Below are positions 38,316 to 46,762 of a stretch of 54,462 nucleotides of DNA, piece by piece. The DNA comes from Candidatus Pacearchaeota archaeon. Lineage in GTDB: Archaea; Nanobdellota; Nanobdellia; Pacearchaeales; GW2011-AR1. The position numbers and the translations under genes are program-made. The notes under the pieces were generated by a model. That model had not been told where the DNA came from, did not search any database, and saw only the letters and a list, made by a program, of their open reading frames with translations. The DNA lies in the NCBI GenBank assembly GCA_018304025.1, contig JAGVXA010000005.1, forward strand, positions 1-54,462. The letters run 5' to 3'. The first letter of the stretch is position 1. Each line of letters begins with the position of its first letter.

Positions 38316-39872
38316 CTAAAACTGCACTGGAGGAAAACCCGCCATCCCGTGCGCTTTTTTATAATCATCATACAGTTTTCTGCAATCCCACCGACTTTTC
38401 AAAACAACCAAATTTCTCACAGGTTTTTCATAATCAGTATCCGCAGGAATTCCCTTCGACAAATCCCTCTTCTCTTCTTTTTTTTGCCCCCCGCCAAAAC
38501 CAGAAAACAAAGCGCTGAACGGATTCGTATCTTCTTTCATTTTCTCAGCAGTCTCCTCTTTCTTCTCACCAGCAGTCCCCAATAACTCGTCGATATCACT
38601 CTGAATTTGCATCAAGCTCTCGTCAGTCGCTCCTGAAATCATCTGATAAATATCTCCAAAATCATCTTTAGCAACTTCAGAAGTCAAAACTTTCAACTCG
38701 TCATCGTTCAAAGCAAAACTCGTGAATATAACTTCAATCAGCCCGACAAAAACATACCCTCCTCGTTGGTCAGCTCTTTCAGGAATGCTCCTGTATCTAA
38801 ATTCAATCAAAGCAAGAGGCGTATATTTTCGAATTTTTAATTTTTTATAAAGCGCAGGCAATTCGCCGGCAGCAACATCTTGCATCATGTCATATCTTCC
38901 CTTCGCCAGCAAAACCAACTCAGAAACAGAAGTATTAAACAAATTAACAACATCCGCCGTAGGTTTCAAATTCTGCCCGAGCTGCTGCGCCGCCTTCAAA
39001 TAAGGTTTCGCCCACTGCGCGTACAACTTGACATTATTAACCTGGCTGCGAAGATAAATTTTCTCAATCTCAAATCTTTTCCTTGACTCCCTCTCAGACT
39101 CTATAACCCACTTCAAAAAATCAGCAACTCTCTGCAGCAAAATTCTCTTGACTCTGTCATTCAAGTCTAATTTCTCAACTTCTTCCAGCGAATCAGCAGC
39201 CATGAACGCGTCAATCAAAGTCACGTAATCAAACTGCTGCGCCATCGCCTTTATCGAACTATTGCCTCTCTTTATATCGACGTTATCCATCCAAATCTGC
39301 TTCAAAGAAAGTCTTGCTGCATTGCGTTTTCTTTTGTCGTCGGATTTCAAGTCGTCGTAAAGCGCAAGTCTAATCTGCCATTCTTTCAAGTCGTAAATAA
39401 TATTCAAGATTGACTTGATTAAAACCCCAGTTGTCTGAAAAATTTTCATCGCCTCTTCCTGCATTCTCGTCGCTCTTCCCTGCATCTCGGCAAAATGCCC
39501 GCTGCCCGGCGCAGAAATAAAATTGTCAATCAGTTTTTCCGAAGAGCCGTAAACTCCGTTGACATAATCTAAAATCCAGAAATAAATTTGTTCCAAAGAT
39601 TGCGACGCAACTTCGTAAACTAATCTGTGCTGCTCAATCGGATTTGCCAGCCCTTTTAGCTTGAAAGCCCCATGAGAAAAATTAATGTCCATAATGTCCA
39701 TGTATTCAGAAGCGCGCAGTTTCGCAGCTTCCGCAGCAGCAAGATAACCCTTCTCTTTGACAATTTCCATAACTTTCTTATGAAGCGGCTTGTTCGTCGC
39801 TTCGTCGACTGTCCTGTCGCAAAAATATTCTGGGCTAATCGCCGCTATCAAATTCTTTATGTCTACTGCCAT
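38316..39872 (-). CDS. hypothetical protein (518 aa, mostly helical)
   Basis: Long intact ORF. Confidence 0.8.
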   Translation of the reverse strand: MAVDIKNLIAAISPEYFCDRTVDEATNKPLHKKVMEIVKEKGYLAAAEAAKLRASEYMDIMDINFSHGAFKLKGLANPIEQHRLVYEVASQSLEQIYFWILDYVNGVYGSSEKLIDNFISAPGSGHFAEMQGRATRMQEEAMKIFQTTGVLIKSILNIIYDLKEWQIRLALYDDLKSDDKRKRNAARLSLKQIWMDNVDIKRGNSSIKAMAQQFDYVTLIDAFMAADSLEEVEKLDLNDRVKRILLQRVADFLKWVIESERESRKRFEIEKIYLRSQVNNVKLYAQWAKPYLKAAQQLGQNLKPTADVVNLFNTSVSELVLLAKGRYDMMQDVAAGELPALYKKLKIRKYTPLALIEFRYRSIPERADQRGGYVFVGLIEVIFTSFALNDDELKVLTSEVAKDDFGDIYQMISGATDESLMQIQSDIDELLGTAGEKKEETAEKMKEDTNPFSALFSGFGGGQKKEEKRDLSKGIPADTDYEKPVRNLVVLKSRWDCRKLYDDYKKAHGMAGFPPVQF

Positions 39873-39935
39873 TCTCTTTTTATGTTATATGGAGCGCAGA
39901 GTAATATTTAAAACTTCTCAACCCGTTAATAAAAC

Positions 39936-40274
39936 ATGTCATTATTCAAAGAAAGGGGGCCCGACGTCGTTGACCTCGTGGATTTGCAAAAAAGAGGAAT
40001 CCTGAAAAAATCCTCGCAGCAGCCAGAAAGGCACGAAGACGACTTTGTTGATTTTTCAAAGCAATCTTCTCCTCAAACAGCCCCGCCAAGTTCATTCGAT
40101 TTTCTCAATTCTCTCGCAAGTTCCGCGCCGTCTTCCTCATCCCAAGAACCACAACCACAAATGAGCGACTCACAAGTTGCCAGTCTCAAAGTAAAACTCG
40201 AAGACTTAGAGTATAAGCTGGACAGATTTATTGACAGGATTATAGCTCTTGAATCAAAATTAAATAGAGAATAG
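39936..40274 (+). CDS. hypothetical protein, disordered with C-terminal coiled coil (112 aa)
   Basis: Ser/Pro-rich linker and LKVKLEDLEYKLDRFIDRIIALESKL coil. Confidence 0.65.
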   Translation: MSLFKERGPDVVDLVDLQKRGILKKSSQQPERHEDDFVDFSKQSSPQTAPPSSFDFLNSLASSAPSSSSQEPQPQMSDSQVASLKVKLEDLEYKLDRFIDRIIALESKLNRE

Positions 40275-40284
40275 CCTCGTTTTA

Positions 40285-40872
40285 TTAGGGTTGAGGTATA
40301 CAAACATAACTTATTCCCTTTTTCTGTAATATTGGGTGAATTCCCGATTTTGGTCTTCTATGATAATCTCCCATAATAGCTACAATCGTTCTAGCAGTTT
40401 TTTGTTTATATTCAGCCATCCTCTCTCCCATTCTTTTTTCTCTGTATAGACATACTTTTGGTGACTGTGAAGTAAATTCGTAATTAGGGTGTTCAGCATA
40501 TAAGTTATCAATTACCAAACCCATTTCCGCGTATGATAAATCCATTCCAACCAAAAATAAACCATATTTTTCTGACCATTTAACCATATAATCTTCAATG
40601 CCTCCCTCTAAATTCATCCTATCAAATTCATCAATTGGAACTCCTGGCAAGAATTTTTCTTCTTTAGTTTGGGGGTTATATGTTCTTACATCTAACAATT
40701 CTGTCAATAAATATTCTGGTCTGACTAATTCAATCATTTCTTCTTCTTTTTGCCTATGCTTTGGAGTTCCATGTTTTTCTCCCAATATCACTATCGACGG
40801 GTCATCTCCATAAAATGTCGGTCTATAATTACTACTCCTACACCATTCTCTAATTGTTTTTTTATCAACCAT
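40285..40872 (-). CDS. hypothetical protein, possibly TraB/ChaN-like
   Basis: VILGEKHGTPKHRQKEEEMIELVRPEYLLTELL ... FLVGMDLS. Confidence 0.55.
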   Translation of the reverse strand: MVDKKTIREWCRSSNYRPTFYGDDPSIVILGEKHGTPKHRQKEEEMIELVRPEYLLTELLDVRTYNPQTKEEKFLPGVPIDEFDRMNLEGGIEDYMVKWSEKYGLFLVGMDLSYAEMGLVIDNLYAEHPNYEFTSQSPKVCLYREKRMGERMAEYKQKTARTIVAIMGDYHRRPKSGIHPILQKKGISYVCIPQP

Positions 40873-41022
40873 AAAAAATAGGAAAAATGAAGATATATAA
40901 ATATTCCGATTTATAACTACTATAAAGTTACTATTTTGCTCCCTAAATTTATCATGTTAGATTTATGTTAAAAAGAATTTATTTTCAAAAACCCTTAAAT
41001 ATCCCCTCCCCCATAAATAATT

Positions 41023-42675
41023 ATGAAATCCCTGGAAAAATACATCCGCGCCCACGCGCTAAAAAACGCAATTGAATTCAATAAAACCGACGCAGGAAGA
41101 ATCCTCCCCAAGCTATTCCAGCACGGCTTGGAAAAATCCAAAATAAAAGAAATTATGCCCGAACTCCAAAAAATAATAAAAGAAATTAATTCGCTGTCTC
41201 AATCAGAAAAACAAGCGGAATTCAAAAAATTCGCAGAGTTAGTTCCAGAACACGAAGAAAAACCTCACGAGCTGGCAGAATTAAAAAACACCAAGAAAGT
41301 AATAATGAGATTCGAGCCTTCTCCGTCAGGTCCGTTGCACGTCGGACACGCCTACGTTTTAGGATTAAACTCAGAATACGTAAAAAAATACAACGGCAAA
41401 TTAATCTTAAGAATCGGCGATACAAATCCGGAAAATATTTATCCGCAAGCATACAATCTAATTCAAGAAAACGCAGAATGGCTCACAAACAACGTCTCCG
41501 AAGTAATAATCCAGTCAGACAGGCTCCCAATCTATTACAAGTATTTTGAAAAATTAATAGATTTGGAAAAAGCCTACGTTTGCGTTTGCGACACAGAAGA
41601 ATACAAGAATCTTCTTTCAAAATCAGAAGCCTGCCCGTGCCGTTCTCTTTCAGTCAAAGAGCAAAAAGAGAGATGGAAATTAATGTTCACAAAATACGCG
41701 CCGGGAGAAGCTGTCGCAAGAATAAAAACAAATTTGAAAGACAAAAATCCTGCGATGCGCGACTTTCCGGTTTTCAGAATAAACGAAACCAAGCACGCAA
41801 GGCAGGGGAAAAAATACAGGGTCTGGCCCCTGATGAACATGTCTGTTCTCGTCGACGACATAGAATCAAACGTGACCCACATAATCCGCGCGAAAGACCA
41901 CGCCGACAATGCAAAAAGACAGGAGATAATTTACAAATATCTAAACAAGCAGCCGCCCCAAAATCTTTTCGTGGGAAGAATTAATTTCCTCGGAATGCCC
42001 CTCTCAACAACAGAAACAAGAAAACTAATCGAAAGTAAAAAATATTCTGGTTGGGACGATATAAGACTCCCGTTTTTGCCCGCTCTTAAAAAAAGAGGAT
42101 TCCTTCCGGAGTCTCTGATAAAATATGCTCTTGACATCGGCGTTACGCTGACAGACAAAACAGTGAGCAAGGAAGAATTCTTCAAAACAATAGAATCCCA
42201 CAACAGAAAACTCCTCGACCCAACAGCAAACAGATATTCATTCGTCAAAAATCCAGTCGAAATAAAAGTAAAAAACCCTCCGAAAATTTCAGAAGTAAAA
42301 GTTCCAATCCACCCGGACAAAAATTTAACCCGCGCTGTTCAAGTTTCAAATAATCTCTTCATTTCATCAGACGACTTTGCTAAATTCGCGGGAAAAGAAA
42401 TTCGTCTCTTGCATTTGTATAACATCCAGTTAAAAAAAGACAAGACAGCAGAATTCACGTCTCTAGAAAACAAGGACATTCCAAAAATAAATTGGGTTTC
42501 CTCCCAAAATATAAAATGCAAAATTCTTCTTCCTGACGGAAATTACGACAACGGAATAGCAGAGCAATCAATCAAAACATTAAAAAAGGATGAAGTCCTA
42601 CAATTTGAAAGATACGCGTTCGTAAAACTTGACAAAAGAGGTGAAGTCTACGAATTTTGGTATACTCATAAATAG
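41023..42675 (+). CDS. gltX: glutamate--tRNA ligase (archaeal type)
   Basis: MRFEPSPSGPLHVGHAYV, LRIGDTNPENI, GMPLSTTETRKLIESKKYSGWDD. Confidence 0.95.
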   Translation: MKSLEKYIRAHALKNAIEFNKTDAGRILPKLFQHGLEKSKIKEIMPELQKIIKEINSLSQSEKQAEFKKFAELVPEHEEKPHELAELKNTKKVIMRFEPSPSGPLHVGHAYVLGLNSEYVKKYNGKLILRIGDTNPENIYPQAYNLIQENAEWLTNNVSEVIIQSDRLPIYYKYFEKLIDLEKAYVCVCDTEEYKNLLSKSEACPCRSLSVKEQKERWKLMFTKYAPGEAVARIKTNLKDKNPAMRDFPVFRINETKHARQGKKYRVWPLMNMSVLVDDIESNVTHIIRAKDHADNAKRQEIIYKYLNKQPPQNLFVGRINFLGMPLSTTETRKLIESKKYSGWDDIRLPFLPALKKRGFLPESLIKYALDIGVTLTDKTVSKEEFFKTIESHNRKLLDPTANRYSFVKNPVEIKVKNPPKISEVKVPIHPDKNLTRAVQVSNNLFISSDDFAKFAGKEIRLLHLYNIQLKKDKTAEFTSLENKDIPKINWVSSQNIKCKILLPDGNYDNGIAEQSIKTLKKDEVLQFERYAFVKLDKRGEVYEFWYTHK

Positions 42676-42692
42676 AGATGAAAGGAGGGAAC

Positions 42693-43172
42693 ATGAACAA
42701 TAAAGGTTTAAGTAATATCATCGCAACAGTTCTTATCGTGTTGCTCGCATTAGCAGCAGTCGCTATTGTCTGGACAGTCATGAACGGTCTTATCGGTGAT
42801 ACCAGCGGACAAATCGAATTGACAAATCTTTGCGTGCTTTCAGAAGCGAAGCCGACACATTGCAAGTATGCGGCAACGGGTGGAAATGCAGAAGTTACAG
42901 TTCAGCTTGTAAGAGGAGAGCAAGTTGTTGCAGGTGATGGTAAAGCAGGCGTTCAAAAAGTTGTTGCAGTAGTAACATCTTTAAATAAAATGACAAGTAG
43001 AGGTGACGAAGTAGCTCCAAAAAAATTGAGTTCAACAACGGTTTCAGTAACTGGAGTTACAGGCGCTACTCAAGCAGATTTTGCTACAGCAACAGTAACT
43101 GTACAAGACGAAGCAGGAAACACAAAGACATGCGATGAATCAACAATCCAAGTAGATTGCACAGCAACATAA
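42693..43172 (+). CDS. archaeal type IV pilin-like protein 1 (class III signal peptide)
   Basis: MNNKGLSNIIATVLIVLLALAAVAIVW; SD-like aaaggaggg just upstream. Confidence 0.85.
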   Translation: MNNKGLSNIIATVLIVLLALAAVAIVWTVMNGLIGDTSGQIELTNLCVLSEAKPTHCKYAATGGNAEVTVQLVRGEQVVAGDGKAGVQKVVAVVTSLNKMTSRGDEVAPKKLSSTTVSVTGVTGATQADFATATVTVQDEAGNTKTCDESTIQVDCTAT

Positions 43173-43319
43173 ATCCTAATTTATTTTTTTATTTTTCATT
43201 TAAATTCTTATTTTAAGTCGTAGAAGCAAAAGTTTATTTCTAAATCAAACGAAGATTTAAATACAGAAATCTCTTAAATAAACAATTCAGCTTATCAATA
43301 AAAGGTGAAAGGGGGAAAC

Positions 43320-43775
43320 ATGAACAAAAAAGGTTTAAGCGACATCATCGCAACAGTTCTTATCGTGTTGCTCACATTGGCAGCAGTCGCGATTGTCTGG
43401 ACAGTCATGAACGGTCTTATCGGTGACACCAGCGGACAAATCGAATTGACAAATCTTTGCGTGCTTTCAGAAGCGAAACCAATATCTTGTGATACTCTCA
43501 CAACAGATACAGACATAAGTGTTCAACTTGTAAGAGGAGAAAATGTTCTTTCTACAGATGCAAAAGCAGGAGTTAGAGAAGTAGTTGCAGTAGTAACATT
43601 TAAAGACGGAACAATAGAAACACTTGAGGAAATTGCACCAAGCAAATCTGGTTTTGCTTCAATATCTATGCCAAGGGGCGACGCAGATTTTGCAAAAGCA
43701 GCAGTAGTTGTGCAAGATGCAAAAGGAAACACAAAAACATGTGATGAATCAGCAGCTAGAGTACCTTGCACCTAA
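43320..43775 (+). CDS. archaeal type IV pilin-like protein 2, tandem paralog
   Basis: MNKKGLSDIIATVLIVLLTLAAVAIVW; near-identical first ~165 nt to pilin 1. Confidence 0.85.
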   Translation: MNKKGLSDIIATVLIVLLTLAAVAIVWTVMNGLIGDTSGQIELTNLCVLSEAKPISCDTLTTDTDISVQLVRGENVLSTDAKAGVREVVAVVTFKDGTIETLEEIAPSKSGFASISMPRGDADFAKAAVVVQDAKGNTKTCDESAARVPCT

Positions 43776-43818
43776 ACATCCATTTATTTTTTTATTTTTC
43801 CTTTAAATTCTCACCAAA

Positions 43819-44352
43819 ATGATAGAAGTAGAAACAAAAATTAAAATCCAAAATCCGGAAGAATTGCGGAAAGAACTCCCAAGAATAGCCAGACTAATCA
43901 AAAAAGAAAAAAAGATAGACGATTATTACACTTTAGAATCCCTGAAGAACTATCCAAAAAAATCATTGAGAGTCAGAAAAACCCGCGAAGGTTACAAGAT
44001 AAATTTCAAGCAGCATCTCTCTTACATCAACGGAGTCCACGCAAAAGACGAGCAGGAATTCACAACATCAGACATAAAAAACTTCCTGAATTTAATCAAA
44101 GACTTCGGCTTCAAAAAATGGCTCACAAAAATAAAATACTCAGAATCCTACGAAATAAGAAAAAATCTCCACGTAGAAATAAATAACGTAAAAAAACTCG
44201 GCTGGTTCGTAGAAGTAGAATATTTAGCGCAGAAAAACGAAATAGCAAAAGCCCGATCAGAAGTTCTGAAAGTAATGAAACAATTAAACCTCGACAAAAA
44301 GCCAATTATCAAAGACGGCTACACAAAGTTGCTCTGGGACAAATCACATTAA
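43819..44352 (+). CDS. CYTH/class IV adenylate cyclase-like (CyaB) protein
   Basis: EVETKIKI ... DDYYTL ... SLRVRKTREGYKINFK ... VEIN..KLGWFVEVEYLA. Confidence 0.88.
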   Translation: MIEVETKIKIQNPEELRKELPRIARLIKKEKKIDDYYTLESLKNYPKKSLRVRKTREGYKINFKQHLSYINGVHAKDEQEFTTSDIKNFLNLIKDFGFKKWLTKIKYSESYEIRKNLHVEINNVKKLGWFVEVEYLAQKNEIAKARSEVLKVMKQLNLDKKPIIKDGYTKLLWDKSH

Positions 44353-44400
44353 ATAAACGTATTAAAATATCAAATTAAAAAACCATTATCATTAATAAAA

Positions 44401-44445
44401 ATATTCGGAAATTAGCCGAAGGCTAATTTCTCGATTCTATCTAGA
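44401..44445 (-). repeat. dispersed intergenic hairpin element, copy 5
   Basis: TCGGAAATTAGCCGAAGGCTAATTTCTCGATTCTATC. Confidence 0.9.
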
Positions 44446-44484
44446 TAATTACTTTCCCCAACTATCATTATTAGTTGTCAATAA

Positions 44485-44535
44485 ATATTCGGAAATTAGC
44501 CTTCGGCTAATTTCTCGATTCTACCACACTAATTA
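44485..44535 (-). repeat. dispersed intergenic hairpin element, copy 6 (loop TTC)
   Basis: TCGGAAATTAGCCTTCGGCTAATTTCTCGATTCTACCACACTAATTATT. Confidence 0.9.
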
Positions 44536-44549
44536 TTCCCTCTGCTCTC

Positions 44550-45026
44550 TCAATAAATCAGCGCAATCGTCTTGTACTCAATATCCTCAAACCTAATCTT
44601 TTCAAACTTATCCGAATTATCTCCCTTAGTAATAAAATAAATTCCATCAGAATCCTCCCCCCTCTCTACAACTCTATGAACAATTACATCTCCAGAATAT
44701 CTAAAACTAATAATATCCCCAACTCTAATTTCTTCAGCAGACGACGGAACAATCCTCACTCCGTTAACACCTTCCCCAAGCACAGGGTACATGCTCCCAG
44801 TAGAATCATAGCTGCTCAGCGTCGCTCCAGAAACAAGCAAAACAACTCTGTCATCATAAATCAAGATGTGTTTTTCTTCAACAGAATCCGACGGCAATTC
44901 TCCGACAGCAGAACCAGTAACGCTGTAATTAGTATAATTATCCCAAACCTGCGCAGCCAGAATCCCAAATAGAAAAATCAAGATTCCGTACAAAGTATTC
45001 ATTAGTTTGCTCATTCTAATTCGCAA
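44550..45026 (-). CDS. signal peptidase I (S26, archaeal type)
   Basis: STGSMYPVL, IRVGDIISFRYSGDVIVHRVVE, FITKGDNSD. Confidence 0.9.
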   Translation of the reverse strand: MRIRMSKLMNTLYGILIFLFGILAAQVWDNYTNYSVTGSAVGELPSDSVEEKHILIYDDRVVLLVSGATLSSYDSTGSMYPVLGEGVNGVRIVPSSAEEIRVGDIISFRYSGDVIVHRVVERGEDSDGIYFITKGDNSDKFEKIRFEDIEYKTIALIY

Positions 45027-46269
45027 TTCGGCCTCTTTTTAATTCTTTCCCCCGAAACAATCGCTTCCTCAAAAATACAAACCACGCGATATTCATCACA
45101 GCCAAAACAACAATCCCTATAACCAGCACCTTAATCAGCAAGTCCCTGTCCCCAAATAATTTCTTGCTCGATATAACATAGCCAAAACCGACAATTTCAA
45201 TCATGTCGTCAGAAACTTTCAACTGCAAATCTTTCTGCGCAGATTTTTGCCCGTAGATTAAATAAACAGATGAATCATAAGTTCCCTTTTTAACTCCCCC
45301 AGTATCCCAATAGGAAACCAAAACTTTTTTCTCAAAGCCCGGAATATTTTCAGTAGGCGATTTGAATTCAGCCATCACTTCTCCTTCTTTGTTAAATACA
45401 TTCATCAAAGTATAAACTCCTTTAATTTCCTCTCCCCACTTGTTCTCAACCAGCATCTCAAACTTAGCTATCTCTCCAAGTTTAAAGTCACGAACTTCAA
45501 TCTGCTGCAAATCCAAAATCATCTCTCCAACATTAAACGACTTTTCTAATTTCAATGTCTCCCCGTCGTAAATCACCGTCGCTTTTGCCGAATAAACTCC
45601 AGCAGGAACATCTGCTTTCCAGTTATGGACAATTTCTCCGCGTTTCTCTTTGCTTGCAGAAACTTCTAAAGTATTGAAGCTGTCAACTTTTTCTCCTATT
45701 GAATTATAAATATCAACATTCGCGTGAACACTTACTAAATCAACATCCCCTCGGCTGACAACAGGAATAACAAATTGCACAATCCCTTCTTGCTCTGCGC
45801 CGGAAATATGCATTTCAGCTTCAGCATATTTCCCCGGATAGGGAACATAGACATTTAATTGTGCAATCACGCCGACAACAGCGCCAATTCCCCCCCCTTC
45901 TTTCGGAACTTCAAGCACAACAATATCAGCGCTGTGCATTCCAGGAGATAAGTCAGCAGGCATTTTAATATTGTAACTAATTTGCTTTGTCTCTTCGTCA
46001 GCCCCCATTGAAATCATATTTTCAAAAATAAAAATACTTTTGTTCAATTCGCCGGAAGCATAAACAACCAAATTCATGTCTTTCCCGTCGGTATTAATAA
46101 CATTGAAGCCAATCATCTTCTCCACTCCAGAAACAAAATCCACACTCGCCCGCGCAGGAGTTATTCCCAACGCATCTATTCTGCCAGCCAATAAAACCGT
46201 CCCAGAAAGAATTAATAAAATAAACAACAAACCTTTCATTCTTCCAAATAGTTTTTCTCTCTTATTCAT
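45016..46269 (-). CDS. secreted/membrane protein with Ig-like domains
   Basis: Signal peptide at MKGLLFILLILSG, C-terminal TM helix; start placed at MNKREKLFG. Confidence 0.75.
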   Translation of the reverse strand: MNKREKLFGRMKGLLFILLILSGTVLLAGRIDALGITPARASVDFVSGVEKMIGFNVINTDGKDMNLVVYASGELNKSIFIFENMISMGADEETKQISYNIKMPADLSPGMHSADIVVLEVPKEGGGIGAVVGVIAQLNVYVPYPGKYAEAEMHISGAEQEGIVQFVIPVVSRGDVDLVSVHANVDIYNSIGEKVDSFNTLEVSASKEKRGEIVHNWKADVPAGVYSAKATVIYDGETLKLEKSFNVGEMILDLQQIEVRDFKLGEIAKFEMLVENKWGEEIKGVYTLMNVFNKEGEVMAEFKSPTENIPGFEKKVLVSYWDTGGVKKGTYDSSVYLIYGQKSAQKDLQLKVSDDMIEIVGFGYVISSKKLFGDRDLLIKVLVIGIVVLAVMNIAWFVFLRKRLFRGKELKRGRIAN

Positions 46270-46762
46270 TTTCCCCTCCGACAAATTTGTCTCCTTTTTC
46301 CAAAGAACTTTCTTCCGGCTCCAAAACAGTCTTCCCGACAAAAGTTCCTTTGTTAAAAATTTCAACATCCAATCCGACATTCCCTGCATTGACAACTTCG
46401 TATTTTCCGTCGTCAGATTCTTGCAATTTAAGCCCAACTTCAGATTTAATCGTCAATTCCCTAATCTCGCTTTCCTCAAAACCAACAACTTTCCAATAAT
46501 ACACGCCCGGCTTCAAATTAATAACAAGATTATCTTTCGCGTAAATTTCTTCAGGAGAGCTAAATTCCAAGTTATCATCCAGCAAAATCTTGTCAGCATT
46601 TGAAAATTCAAACAAGACAGCTGTAGAAGTTGTCTCTAAATCATCTTGCGGAGCAATCACTAAAGGCGCACCATAGCCGACAAGCCAGACAACAATTATC
46701 AAGCTCAAAGCTACGACGATAAAATCAATTCTCTTCATCCATTTGCTTATTTCATCTGCCAT
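46262..46762 (-). CDS. hypothetical membrane-anchored protein (166 aa)
   Basis: N-terminal TM helix; TAATG overlap with the upstream giant gene. Confidence 0.75.
   Translation of the reverse strand: MADEISKWMKRIDFIVVALSLIIVVWLVGYGAPLVIAPQDDLETTSTAVLFEFSNADKILLDDNLEFSSPEEIYAKDNLVINLKPGVYYWKVVGFEESEIRELTIKSEVGLKLQESDDGKYEVVNAGNVGLDVEIFNKGTFVGKTVLEPEESSLEKGDKFVGGENE

Noticed and set aside
21061-44535. CRISPR array interpretation of the repeated hairpin elements
   Set aside because: Copies are dispersed across separate intergenic regions with no regular spacers and no cas genes in the window.
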